Origin: Periplaneta americana
Taxonomy: Eukaryota; Arthropoda; Insecta; Blattodea; Blattidae
Assembly: GCF_040183065.1 (NCBI RefSeq)
Contig: NC_091117.1
Coordinates: 112,319,001-112,383,000 of the forward strand
Length of the DNA: 64,000 nucleotides
Reading direction: 5' to 3'
The position numbers and the translations under genes were made by a program. Positions 12,545 through 24,239 of this stretch are shown in pieces. The notes beneath the pieces were generated by a model. The model saw only the letters and a list, made by a program, of their open reading frames with translations. It had not been told where the DNA came from and ran no database searches. Positions within the stretch are counted from its first letter, which is position 1; each line of letters starts with the position of its first letter.

Positions 12545-13706
12545 TATAGATGTGGCTTTTTCTCTTATCCAACTGGGCCCCACAATTTCAATTATTCAAT
12601 TTGTTGTATAAACTTTACCAATGTACTGCACACTAAATATGTAAGTGTATCTGTGTGTATAGGATTACCAGAGTTCTGGATTTCGCTTGACATGTCCTGC
12701 GTCCTGCCAGGGTTCGTAAAAATCAGAAATTGTCCTGCTTTTCTTTCTTGCCAATTCCCAATGGACAAAAAGGAGTAACTATTGAGTTGGGGTCCATGAG
12801 AGGAATTATATTTGTAAAATCCTTGCTCAAACAAGTCGAGTCACCAGAAAAGTATTAACAATCCGAAAATTAAATAAGGTAAAAGCTAATTTAGAATCCG
12901 TATACTTCAATTCTATTCATGATAACAGTTTTGTATCAGTTTTATTGTACAAAGACAAACAAATTACCTTATTATATAACAGAATGTAAAAAGACGTCAC
13001 GTCAAGTATCAAGTTAGTCTATTATGCCCTGCTTTTATATGGAAAATTCTTTTTCATTTAAAATGACCTGCTTTTAAATTGTTACAATCTGGTAACCCTA
13101 GTGCACATGTAGTGTATGTTAAACAGTGATATGATGGACCTTGTCGAAATTGTGTTGTTGAATGTATTATAAAATAGTATGCTGTAATATAATAATTTCA
13201 ATTATGTAACTAGTTTTTGCAGACTTAAAGTGCACTATTACCTAAAGTTTAAAATCCCAATTATCTAACCTTGTTTTCTTTTATTTTCTGTCCCTGTTTG
13301 GCTGTATGTTAATTAGTTACATTATAAGGTAGTGTAAAATAGACCGTCTCTTCCAACTATTGGCTCCAATAACAATTTTCAGTGAAAGATGATGTGAGGA
13401 ATAAAAATTTTAAAGTTTTACTTTAAATTGAGGGGTTAGGGGCGGGGGGGGAGGAGGAATATTTACTGCATATAGTTCAACTTTTCGCCGCCAGGTGCGC
13501 AGAGTAATTAGTTATTATTTTTGCAACTTCGGTGCGCTGCTGGATGCACGGAGTAGTTACTCTTTTCGCTACTTGGTGCGCTGCTGGATGTAATAATGCC
13601 TCTAACCGCATATAGATGGCAGCACAATCAATTTCTACAACAGCGCCTCCAGTATGTGTTACGGGAAACTCAGTAAATTTCGCATCCTATTATATATTTA
13701 TCCATT
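12545..13706. other. No recognised feature
   Basis: AT-rich, no supported gene. A short G-rich run lies at about 13440-13455. About 13490-13590 repeats the motif GGTGCGCWGMTGGATG imperfectly. The segment borders the left TSD of B1. Confidence 0.5.
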
Positions 13707-13741
13707 GTAATATCCAACGAGTTAGAAAGAGAAAGGTATAG

Positions 13742-15675
13742 CACAGTCTAATACTTACAGTCACGCAACTCATACGTATAAAATATGCCAACATTTGACA
13801 GCTGGCGCGACAGTAGCCCTCTAGCGGCAGGCAAGTTAAAAGTATGCACACGACATATGATAACACATCAGAAAACGAGTTTTGCGTAATTTGTTTTATA
13901 TTTTTATGCTATACAGTAAGTGTATATGATTCTTGTTAATTTTACTTGAGAATCCTAGAAGAATTTCACACGCAGTTAATCTACAAGTTTCAGAAGCTGG
14001 GAATAAACGTAGCCTAATTCTTTCTGCTCCTTACAACTGAATCATGGCCCTGTTCACGTATCATGGTTTGAAATAATATAATTGTTCGTACGTGCATGGT
14101 TAATTAAATTCATTCCTAAATATATTTATGAATCATTAGAACTCTATATTTCCTGTGAGAAGAGTCAAAATTAGTAGCTTCAAAATTGTAGGCCATATCT
14201 CGTAGGGTACATTGCTTGGTGAACTCCTCTCCCTATTTCCTGAGAAATTAACTATTTTCCATACCGCAAATTGGGGTAAACTCGGCCGCTGAGGTAAACT
14301 TGAAAATAAAAAAGGGGAAGATTTAAACCTTAATATGACAGACATTGATTTATGAAGTTCATTATTTTTCATTTTTTAAGAACCGGTATTTCCTTAATTA
14401 TTTTGAGTGACAAATAGTGCTGATATTATGGTTTAAATGTTTATGGAAAGTTTACCGCATTTTACATTACATTTCCAGTTTTCACACATAAGCTTAATTT
14501 TAACTTATCCTGCCTATATAATACGCAATTTACATGCCCTTACTGTTAATATGACGTAGGTGAGAACAAATAAATGAACACACAATTTCGTTGAAAAAAT
14601 TGTGACTTCAATTAACTCAGAAAATGTAGGCCTAATTTTATTTTCAGAGCAGAAGTAGTGTAAGTCAAAATGGGTAATGAGGATTAATGTAAACATTCTT
14701 TAAAATGCATCGCAAAGTAGCAATTAATATTGAATTTATTTAAACTATTAGTAGTCAGTGAATAGCACGAAGGATATATTAATTGCTACTTTGCGCTGTA
14801 TTTTACAGAATATTTACTTTAAACCTCATTACCTAATTTTGTCTTACACCACTTCTGTTCTGAACGGCTCAAATAATCACTGGGAATGTAAAATCAACAC
14901 CAATAACAGTCATCCAAATTATTACAGAAAAGATTGCTTTTTATATTAAATTTAAAAAGGCTCTTGAGAACTTAATACATCTGCCATATGAATCTACACC
15001 AACACATCAGAAATTTATAGACACAGTCTGGATTTATTCAAGAAGTGAATATTTTGCAAAAGGATTACAATACTCCATGAATACTTGAAAAATTAACACC
15101 ATGATCCCTACTTGAATGCAATATAACGTTCAACTTTTGAAAAATATAAAGAAAAAAAAACACGATTACAAAAATTATGGAATTACTTGCATTAAAAACT
15201 GTAGATACATTATCCAAAATCGGAATTGTTATACATTTACACATATGATTTCTGCAAAAAAAAATAATAATATACTGTAACAGATATTTTCTTTGTTTTT
15301 ATTTAAATTCTCCTTCCTGACATACAAATATGTAACTGATAACTAATAAATGTTTTATACAACACAATGCGTAGGCTACCTACAACGTGAATTATTGGTT
15401 ATGACTGAGTTATGATTTTCTCTTGGTCTTTAGGGAATCTAAAGAACGACAAATTCGGAGATTTAAACTTGTTCTTACTGCAGTTTTCGTCATTGCACAC
15501 ATTGCCTTTATTCCTATGCATGATTAAAACGTTATTATAACATCTCTCATCCCTTTAAAGCATGTGCTGGCTGAACGAGACTATGACCAGTGCCTTGCCT
15601 GCCGCTTGGGCGCTAGTGTAGCGAATGTTGGCAGAAAAAGTGTTGAAGTTTCGTGACTGTATGTATTAAACTGTG
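13742..15675. mobile_element. A1: internal-deletion derivative of the P-type family A, inside B1
   Basis: The ends (CACAGTCTAATACTTACAGT at the left; a slightly diverged complement at the right) match the termini of A4. GGTATAG flanks both sides (13735-13741 and 15676-15682); B2 shows the same site unoccupied at about 20436. The sequence is the reverse complement of the 3' end of A4 joined to intron 1 and exon 1 of the A4 transposase; about 15415-15545 is the THAP exon in antisense. No intact gene remains. It contains MITE D. Confidence 0.9.
14643..14864. mobile_element. MITE D in A1, long-armed foldback element
   Basis: Arms of about 90 bp begin TTCAGAGCAGAAGTAGTGTA and pair with the complement ending at 14864; a central pairing joins CAAAGTAGCAATTAATAT to its complement. 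A4 lacks this segment at the equivalent place (about 39475-39490), so it is an insertion shared by A1, A2 and A3. Apparent reading frames here are arms of the hairpin, not genes. Confidence 0.8.
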
Positions 15676-16318
15676 GGTATAGAGTGGTCATTGCGCCGCC
15701 ATGTTTGAAGAAAATTGAACGACGTCGGTAATGAACTTATGCGCCCAAAACAAAAGGGGCGTGGTGATAACTGACATTAGAATCGTCAGCTGTCTTAATT
15801 TCGTTTGCATAAATCAGTTAAACTGAAGTGGAAAAACCTAGTATTTCGTGAAATACGTGCTAGGAACTTAATCTAAACTTATGTACGCTACATTTAAAAC
15901 ACTTGAGCTATTCCTAGAAGGAATGCTTAAAATTGTCATGCTGTATGACAAAAAGTCCTAGCAAATATACTGAAGAAAATGTTAATATTCCTAGGTTCTT
16001 TTAAAGGCGACCTACAAGATTGCCTATAAAATGAACGAGTATGATTCGGATGATTTTATTAAATTGTTTTCCCAGTCTCTACACATTGCAAAACTATTTA
16101 CTATACCATAAGATATAGAATGGAAGTAGGCCCTATCTGTAGTAAACAACCTTTTCCTCCAAGCTTGTAACGTGGGTGAAACATGACAAAACACGCTTTC
16201 AGTTTTTTTGTTACAGTAAAGTATAATTATTATCGAAATGTGACCGTGAGGCCAACAGCCGGCTAGTGTGTCTGAGCCTTTCAAGGGCTGTGGCAAAACA
16301 GATAATTATTAGTGGTAT

Positions 16319-16403
16319 AATTGAGCACCCACGTACAATAATGGGGTAAGTAGTTACGAAATATATTCATATTTACCCCATTATTGCACGTGGGTGCTCA
16401 ATT
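16319..16403. repeat. Central palindrome of family B (intact loop)
   Basis: Arm 16319-16349 (AATTGAGCACCCACGT...) pairs with 16373-16403 with one mismatch around a 23-base loop. The same palindrome is in B2 and B4, where the loop is occupied by insertions. It could form a cruciform or hairpin. Confidence 0.88.
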
Positions 16404-17984
16404 ATTATGTTCTTTCATGTCCTTCCAGTCAAAATACTAACAACAATACGACCTACCCCAGAGTTTTGCGTTATTTTGGATGCGAGTGTCGAAATGCAAT
16501 TTTAATATTTGATTGCTATTACTAGGTTTCAAACGGAATTGTAGTGGTTTTATCCGTATTTTGTTTAAATTTATTACTAGTGAACCATTTATTTGATTAA
16601 TCGTTTGTCTTCGAAATAGGCCTACTTCTTATAAGCTACAGCTCATTGTCTTCTTGTATAAGCAGTAAGGACAGAAGGAGCAGAAATAAAGGATGCCAGT
16701 GTCGAAATACAGTTTTAATATTGTATTGCTATTTGTTTTTCACTGGGTCTGAAACGGAATTGTATTGGTTTTATCCGTATTTAGTTTAAGTACATTACCA
16801 GTGAACCATTTATTTTGTTTATGCCGGGCGTTGTTACACATTTATGCATGAAAAAAATGCTGCTAATTAACAAAACTATGGACTTAACTTCATAAAATTT
16901 ACATGACATATGATATATCAGTTGTCTTTTTCCTTTTGACATTGCAGTTATATGCAGCACACATAACAGGCATGTTTTTTCTTCGTTTTTTTGTACTTCT
17001 TACCTCCGTTATACAACATTGTAAGCAGACGAATTTTTACAAAAGCGGGCGCTTAGCTCAGATCAGCCGTGTTTCGCGGTGGCACCGCAAAGAGCGCTGT
17101 ACAGGACAACATGGCCACTCTATAGTCTTCTCTTTCTAACTCGTTGGTATTATCACAGTCTAATATATACAGTCGCGCAACTCATACTTATAGAATATGC
17201 CAACAGTTGATAGCTGGCGCGACAGTAGCCCTCTAGCGGCAGGCAAGTTAAAAGTGTGCACACGACATATGATAACACATCAGAAAACGGGTTTTGCGTA
17301 ATTTATTTTATATTTTTATGCTATACAGTAAGTGTATATGGTTGTTATTAATTTAACTTTAGAATCCTAGAAGAATTTCACACGCAGTTAATCTACAAGT
17401 TTCAGAAGCTGGGAATAAACGTAATTCTTTCTGCTCCTTACAACTGAATCATGGTCCTGAACACGTATCATGGTTTGACATAATATAATTGTTTGTACGT
17501 AGACGGTTAATTCAATTCATTCCTAAATATATTTATGAACCATTGGAACTCTATATTTCCTGTGAGAAGAGTCAAATTTGTAGGGCACATCTCGTAGGGT
17601 ACATCGCGTGGTGAACTCCTCTCCATATATCCCGAGAAATTAACTATTTTCAATACCGCGAATTGGGGTAAACTCGGCCGCTGAGGTAAACTTAAAAATA
17701 AAAAAGGGGAAGATTTAAACCTTAATTTGACAGACATTGATTTATGAAGTTCATTATTTTTTCATTTTTTTTATTATTTTGAGTCGTTAATAGTGCTGAT
17801 ATGGTTTAAATTTTTATGGAAAGTTTACCGCATTTTACATTACATTTCCAGTTTTCACACATAAGCTTAATTTTAACTTACCTACCTATATAATACGTAA
17901 TTTACATGCACTTACTGGTATTATGACGTAGGTGAGAACAAATGAATACACAATTAACTCAGAAAATGTAGGCCTAATTTTATT

Positions 17985-18208
17985 TTCAGAGCAGAAGTAG
18001 TGTAAGTCAAAAATGGGTAATGAGGGTTAAAGTAAACATTCTGTAAAATACAGCGCAAAGTAGCAGTTAATACTGAATTTATTTAAACTATTAGTAGTCA
18101 GTGAATAGGAAAAGGATATATATTAATTGCTACTTTGCGCTGTATTTTACAGAATTTTTACTTTAAACTTCATTACCTAATTTTGACTTATATCACTTCT
18201 GCTCTGAA
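17985..18208. mobile_element. MITE D in A2
   Basis: Same long-armed foldback element, same position and orientation as in A1. Confidence 0.8.
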
Positions 18209-18724
18209 CGGCTCAATTAATCACTGGCAATGTAAAATCAACACCAATAACAGTCATGCAAATTATTACAGAAGAGATTGCTTTTTATATTCAATTTAAA
18301 AAGGCTCTTTTATTTCTTGAGAACCTAATACGTCTGCCACATGAATCTACACCAACACATCAGAAATTTATCGACACAGTCTGGATTTACTCAAGAAGTG
18401 AATATTTTGCAAAAGGATTATAATACGCCATGAATTCTTGAAAAATTAACACCATGATTCCTACTTGAATGAAATATATAATTCAACTTTTGAAAAATAT
18501 AAAGAAAAAAACACGAATACAATAATTATGGAATTATTCGCATTAAAAACTGTAGATACATGATCCAAAATCGCAATGGTTACATATTTACACATGATCT
18601 CTGCAAAACAATAATATACTGTAACAGGTATTTACTTTGTTTTTATTTAAACTCTCCTTCCTGACATACAAATGGGTAACTGATAACTAATAAATCATAA
18701 ATGTTTTATAGAACACAATACGTA

Positions 18725-18773
18725 GGCTACCTCAAGAGGCCTATATATATATATTAGTCCTCTTGGGCTACCT
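18725..18773. mobile_element. 33-bp palindromic scar between 8-bp duplications (excision footprint or terminal-only relic)
   Basis: GGCTACCT at 18725-18732 is repeated exactly at 18766-18773. The 33 bp between begin CAAGAGGCCTATA and end TAGTCCTCTTG, so they are the two ends of an inverted-repeat element with almost nothing left inside. A1 and A3 show the unoccupied site (one GGCTACCT). The size matches two retained ends of about 17 nt, as known for P-element staggered cleavage. No full element with these ends is in the window. Confidence 0.8.
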
Positions 18774-19656
18774 ACAGCGTGGATTATAGGTTATGACTGA
18801 GTTACGATTTTCTCTTGGTCTTTAGGGAATCTGAAGAACGACAAATTCGGAGATTTAAACTTGTTCTTACTGCAATTTTCGTTATTGCACACATTGCCTT
18901 TACTCCGACGCATGATTAAAACGTTATTATAACATCTCGCATACCTTTTAAGCACGTGCTGGCTGTATCGAACCTATGACCAGTGCCTTGCCTGCCGCTT
19001 GAGCGCTAGTGTCGTGAATGTTGGCAAAAAAAAGTGTTGAAGTTGCGCGACTGTATATATTAGACTGTGGTATTATTGTGAATTGAGTTACATATTAAGA
19101 CTATGTTAATAAGTAAAAAGTAAAATACACACAAAATTTTACGTTTTATAACAGCTGTAAGCCTATGTTTTATTAGTTTCTCTAAATATAGCCCAGATAT
19201 TAAATGACAAGCTATACTCGATGCAACCAAAGCAAAGCACCTAAAGACGGATGAATTTAATCGGCAGAAGTTTGACTTCGTCACAAATTTAATGACCTTA
19301 CAGCTAATGTAACCTAATATGAAATTATGTAATTCAGTGCTCACCAGGTGATTTCAAGAGAGACGACGCATGTAACTAATAGGAGTAAAATATAAGAAAA
19401 TTTAAAAATATATATATCCAGTAATTAAGTAATTGAGAAAAATTCATTTGAAATTGGAATTAACACAGAGAACTTTTGAAAACTGCAATTATTAAAACTA
19501 CAAATAACCTCTTAGCATGCAACATAATAATTAAAGAATGACACTAATAGAAAGTTACTGATGATCATAACTCGCCACATTTATTGAAACGATAAGATAC
19601 TTACGATTAACATTGTTATCAGAAACAACAGGAGCCACAGCTAGGTACACTTCTTT

Positions 19657-19756
19657 TCGCGTGATGAAGACATCATGTAGTCTAATATAATTTGAAACAA
19701 ATATTGTCGCGTGATGGAGACATCGTGTAGTCTAATATAGTTTGAAACAAATATTG
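19657..19756. repeat. Two tandem 50-bp units
   Basis: 19657-19706 (TCGCGTGATGAAGACATCAT...) is followed directly by 19707-19756 with a few substitutions. Confidence 0.88.
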
Positions 19757-20224
19757 ATCTCAACGTGTCTCGCAACTAGGCAGAGGCTTTTGCAGAATAA
19801 AATTGTTCTTACATTATTTTGAACAATAATGACAAATTGTGTGTGATGCAAGTGCTAACTTTTCTCTTTGTTAACAAAAAGAGCCCTAAGCATTAATAAA
19901 AAGAAAATTGAAGTAGGCCCTATAAACACAATTAATACTAAACTCTTGATGGTACAAACTTATTAATACAGATATTTCGCTTATGCTCAGTCCGTCTTAT
20001 CTTATAATTCTCTGCGGCAGTGGTACCTGTATTGAGAGGGTTTAATTATCCAGCAACGAATATTATGATTTACGGTACGTTTCATTTAAATCCGAGGTAA
20101 TGAGACATTTTTTTGAAATTTTAAAGTCTTAATTATTACTTTTTCACTTATAAATCAGCTTTTTACAAAACTATAGCGAAATGTTTAAATTAAATATTGA
20201 TGTATCTGAAAAATATAGTACATG

Positions 20225-20388
20225 TACCAACTCGTTGCAGAGTACCTTTGATAAGCACTCCTTGCGGAGGCTGGCGGTACTATACACCGCCATGTTTATT
20301 AGGGAACGATCCATAGTACTGATGGCCTCCGCAGGGAGCGCTTATTAGAGGTCTTTAGCCTCTTTATAGTATCTAACTCTTTGGTATT
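20225..20388. repeat. Foldback segment
   Basis: GATAAGCACTCCTTGCGGAGGC (about 20250-20271) pairs with its near-complement at about 20324-20346, and a GGCGGTACTATACACCGCC hairpin sits between them. The outer ends (ACCAACTCGTTGCAGAGTA and the complement near 20388) are only weakly inverted. It may be a small MITE; TSD not resolved. Confidence 0.5.
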
Positions 20389-21155
20389 TACGTATATTGT
20401 CGTACTTAAACCAACGAGTTAGAAAGAGAAAGATATAGAGTGGTCTTTGCGACGCCATGATTGAAGAAAATTTAACGACCGCCCGCCATGACCTTATGCG
20501 CCCAAAACAAAGGGGGCGTGGCGATAAGTGACATTAGAATCGTCTGCTGTCAAAATTTCGTTAGCATAAATCTGTTAAACTGAAGTGGAAAAACCTAGTA
20601 TTTCGTGAAATACGTGCTAGGAACTTAATCTAAACTTATGTACGCTACATTTAAAACACTTGAGCTATTCCTAGAAGGAATGCTTAAAAGAATAACCTAA
20701 GCAAAATTGTCATGTAGTATGACAAAAAGTCCTAGCAAATATACTGAAGAAAATGTTAATATTCCTAGGTTCTTTTAAATGCGACCTGCAAGATTGCCTA
20801 TAAAATGAACGAGTATGATACGGATGATTTTATTAAATTGTTTTCCCAGTCTCTACGCGTTGCAAAACTATTTATTATACCATAAGTTATAGAATGAAAG
20901 TAGGCCCTAACTGTAGTAAACAACCTTTACCGCCAAGCTTGTAACTTGGGTAAAACATGACCAATCACGCTTTCAGTTTTTTTGTTTTTTTTTTTTGTTA
21001 CAGTAGAGTATAATTATCGAAATGTGAATGTGAGGCGAACAGCCGACTGGTCTGTCTGAGCCTTTCAAGGGCTGTGGCACCACAGATTATTATTAGTGTG
21101 TAATTAAGCACCCACGTACAATAATGGGGTAAGTAGTTACGAAATATATTCATAC

Positions 21156-21961
21156 TGTGACAGCCACCTCGAGACTCGAACACACTTCCCGCAAGAGAGC
21201 AGGTCGCGCGCGAGTCGACACGGGCTCCACAGAGCACTGGGGTTCGAACACGCGTCCGACAGGGCGCGCGGCAGGCGAAACGCTGGTACGGAGAGCATCT
21301 GCATGCTGAAGGGCAGAGGGGGTGTATTACGGCGCGCGGCGGAGAGGCTAAGTCGTCCGTGTTTTGGGCGGGTTGCGCGCGCATCTGGTGCTGGCAGAGA
21401 GGAGAGGGATCTGGACTGTTCGAGAGTGCTTTCTCTGGAGTGCTATCTCTGGACACGCGTGGAACTTTCCAGGCTACGTCGCTGTGGTTATAAAAGAAGA
21501 AACGCGAGTGAACTCGGACAGTGTGTGTGATTCATGATTAGTTCAGTCAGTAAGTCAGTGAACAGAGCAAGCCAGCCAGTCTTGTGTACCGGAGTTCGAC
21601 TAGAGTGTACGTCCGCAACTGTGTCAGCATCCGAAGGCCTGAGTTCGAGTGCAGTGCACCGCAGTTGGAGGGACCTGAGTTCGAGTGCAGTGGACTGTCT
21701 CTGAAGGTCTGTGGTTCGAGATACTGTGAACTCGAGTGACTGAGCTAGAAGAACTGTGAACATCAGAACTGATAGTTGTGATTTGTAAATAGTGCTTTGT
21801 AAATATTAGTTAAAATTCAGTTCATTGTTGTTCTAAATATTCCAAGTAAATTGTCATTGTCGTCTGTGGAGTGCAATAACGAATACTGTGTTACTGTGTG
21901 GAGAGCAAATCCCATTGTTGAGATAATAAAGTTACATTGTTGTTCAGTAATAAAATTTACA
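21156..21961 (+). mobile_element. Solo LTR of an LTR retrotransposon, 806 bp, in the palindrome loop of B2
   Basis: Begins TGTGACAG and ends ATTTACA with ATAC directly repeated on both sides (21152-21155 and 21962-21965). It has a TATAAAAG box near 21489 and AATAAA-type signals near 21925 and 21948, so it reads on the plus strand. GC-rich and CpG-rich, unlike its surroundings. No internal region is present. It is a fossil left by LTR-LTR recombination, younger than B2; Ty3/Gypsy or BEL type by the 4-bp duplication. Apparent reading frames in it are not taken as genes. Confidence 0.85.
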
Positions 21962-22717
21962 ATACTTACTCCATTATTGCACGTGGGTGCTCAATTATGT
22001 TCTTTCATGTCCTTCCAGTCAAAATACTAACAACAATACGACCTACCCCACAGTTCTTCGTTATTTTGGATGCGAGTGTCGAAATGCAATTTTAATATTT
22101 GATTGCTATTACTGGGTTTCAAACGGAATTGTAGTGGTTTTATCCTTATTTAGTTTAACTTTATTTCTAGTGAACCATTTATTTGATTAATCGTTTATCT
22201 TCGAAATAGGCCTACTTTTTATAAGCTACAGCTCATCGTCTTCTATAAGCAGTAAGGATAGAAGGAGCAGAAATAAAGGATGTCGGTGTCGAAATACAAT
22301 TTTAATATCGTATTGGTATTTGTTTTTCACTGGGTCTGAAAAGGAATTGTAGTGGTTTTATCCGTATTTAGTTTAAGTACATTACCAGTGAACTATTTAT
22401 TTTGTTTATGCCGGGAGTTGTAACACATTTATGCATGAAAAAAAATGCTGCTAATTAACAAAACTATGGACGTAGCTTCATAAAATTTACATGAAATATG
22501 ATATATCAGTTGTCTTTTTCCTTTTGACATTGCAGTTATATGGAGCACACACAACAGGCATGTTTTTTCTTTGTTTTTTTTTTTCTTTTTTTTTTTTTGT
22601 AGTTCTTACCTCCGTTATACAACATTGTAAGCAGACGAATTTTTACAAAGGCGGGCGCTTAGCTCAGATCTGCCGGTTTCGCGGTGGCACCGTAAAGAGC
22701 GCTGTACAGGACAACAT

Positions 22718-22759
22718 GGCCACTCCAACAGTCTACTATATAGTAGACTGTGGCCACTC
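22718..22759. mobile_element. 26-bp palindromic scar between 8-bp duplications (P-type excision footprint)
   Basis: GGCCACTC at 22718-22725 recurs exactly at 22752-22759. The 26 bp between (22726-22751) form a near-perfect palindrome whose halves read ACAGTCTACTATA. B1 shows the unoccupied site with one GGCCACTC at about 17112-17119. The halves resemble the termini of element C (CACAGTCGACTATAG) and family A (CACAGTCTAA). Both ends of a P-type element with both TSD copies kept is the classic P excision product. Confidence 0.82.
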
Positions 22760-22793
22760 TGTATTCTTCTCTTTCTATCTCGTTGACTTAAAC

Positions 22794-24003
22794 ATATAAC
22801 CTATAAGTATATTACAAATTACGTACGAACGCTATTTTGAATCTGAATATTCAGATGATGAGGAAATGAAGTTACATGAACATATTTTGTTTGTCAGAAA
22901 TATCTGAAAATAACATTGTATCTTACGAAAATAAGGGCGACTTTTGGACACTGGTTTCGATTTGAATGATGATATAGTGAGGATCACGTAAGTTCAGTTC
23001 CCAAACAGCAAATATTTCCGCCTTGTCAGTGTTGCCAACTGTTACCAGATATCACCACATGTAGTAAAATCACGATCCTATGTACTGAATGACTTCTTTA
23101 CTCACAGTACTTTACCTTAATGTTGGAAGGTTATTCTAAATAGTTTCAATAATAATTAGAATAATAATAATAATGAGAAATGTATTGCTATGTTCTATTC
23201 TTTTATTCCTTTACATTATTATTAGTATTAGCATTAATAGGTTACTATACGTAAATATACAACAAAGTATAGTATATAATATTCAAGAATCAAATCTGTT
23301 CCAAGACCAATTAAATTATTGTCACTTCACTTCAAAGATTCCAGCGTACATATACTGTACTTCCTAAAGGTAGATAAATTAATAACCAATTGACTTTTGG
23401 TTGGAATTCGAATGAACTTCTGATTATCTTTTGAAATTAGTAAGGAAATGGATAATAGGGCCTACAAATAGGCTAAAACTGAAATAATAATAAATCAACT
23501 TACAAAAATAATTTTGGTCCTTAAAAGCCATAAGTAATTTCACTTCTAGATACCTTTTTAAAGATTTCATTTGTTTGTAAATTACTTAATAATGTTACAC
23601 TTACACTTATTATTTCTGCAACTCCACGTCTGTCATTGAAAAAATGTATGACACATAACTGTGAAGTCTCTTTTTGGCTCTTGTGTCCTAAATTTAAATA
23701 AGAAAAAACAAATGATTCAAGAAATGTGAGCTGGTGAAAATTAAATACTCAATTAATAAAACAATTACTACCAAAAGAGTATTTCATTAATTCTATACAA
23801 AAGATGGATTACACAGAACAGATGGCCAGAAATCATTGATTTATACACAACATACAGCATGAAACGATCATCAAAAAATGCTTTTTGTACACAATAACAT
23901 CTTTCAAACGAAGTGAAATAGCCAATAAGTTCAATAAATATTATGATAATAAGTAATAACTATAATTAATAATTATCTACAAGCTGTAAAAGGGAATAAA
24001 ATA
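22794..24003. other. No recognised feature
   Basis: AT-rich; no supported gene or element ends. Confidence 0.5.
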
Positions 24004-24150
24004 GTATATTGTTGAAATTAGGGGGTTATGGTTTATTACGTGTATTTATAATTTTAATTACTTTTTCTACATTTAATTATATTTTAATTTCTATTAGATT
24101 AGTTGGTGGTGTGGTTGTTAGTTTTATCTGTGTACGTCAGACTATTAAGG
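24004..24150 (+). pseudogene. Nuclear mitochondrial scrap (NUMT) of ND4
   Basis: Translation gives LLKLGGYGLLRVFIILI and, after a variable stretch, LVGGVVVSFICVRQT, the conserved ND4 region before the usual DLK.LIAYSSV. Identity ends sharply after RQT and before LLKLGG, so about 147 bp of mtDNA is present. Composition is strongly T-rich as in insect mitochondrial genes. It cannot work in the nucleus. It lies just upstream of a LINE remnant. Confidence 0.82.
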
Positions 24151-24239
24151 AAAAACTGAAAGAAATATTAAATCTACAATCTACTTTATATAACAATATT
24201 TAATCAAGAACTGAATATTACTATTAATTTAATAACATA

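Larger units (their letters stand above)
13715..17146. mobile_element. Family B copy 1 (B1), 8-bp-TSD non-autonomous DNA element, split by A1
   Basis: The ends are inverted repeats beginning CAACGAGTTAGAAAGAGAA and reaching about 30 bp. Flanks are GTAATATC (13707-13714) and GTATTATC (17147-17154), an 8-bp TSD with one mismatch. Removing A1 leaves about 1.49 kb with no supported coding region. The centre is a 31-bp-arm palindrome (16319-16403). A unit of about 110 bp starting near 16487 recurs near 16691. The TSD length fits P or hAT superfamilies; the ends match neither clearly. Confidence 0.85.
17154..19069. mobile_element. A2: deletion derivative of P-type family A in the TSD of B1
   Basis: The 29-bp terminal repeats (CACAGTCTAATATATACAGT...) are identical at both ends. 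GTATTAT flanks the element (17147-17153 and 19070-19076). The left copy is also the right-hand TSD of B1, so A2 landed directly in that duplication. Layout is the same as A1, with the antisense THAP exon at about 18800-18920 and MITE D inside. Perfect TIRs suggest recent movement. Confidence 0.9.
19077..20403. other. Intervening sequence, no gene
   Basis: AT-rich with no supported coding region. It holds the short tandem repeat at 19657-19756 and the foldback at 20225-20388. Whether it is unique host DNA cannot be judged without a genome. Confidence 0.5.
20412..22785. mobile_element. Family B copy 2 (B2), perfect 8-bp TSD, split by a solo LTR
   Basis: Ends begin CAACGAGTTAGAAAGAGAA. The 8-bp TSD ACTTAAAC is perfect (20404-20411 and 22786-22793), which defines the family borders. 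Without the LTR and the footprint it is about 1.53 kb and colinear with B1, including the duplicated unit of about 110 bp (near 22077 and 22286). No gene recognised. Confidence 0.9.

Noticed and set aside
14514-14949. Reading frames of about 60 codons recurring at 31719-32166
   Set aside because: They are the arms of MITE D read in sense and antisense; repetition reflects the element.
19657-19756. CRISPR-like repeats
   Set aside because: Only two adjacent 50-bp units with no spacers, in a eukaryotic transposon-rich context.
20998-21763. Three GC-rich reading frames of 75-152 codons
   Set aside because: They overlap the solo LTR, have no recognised domain and read in both directions.
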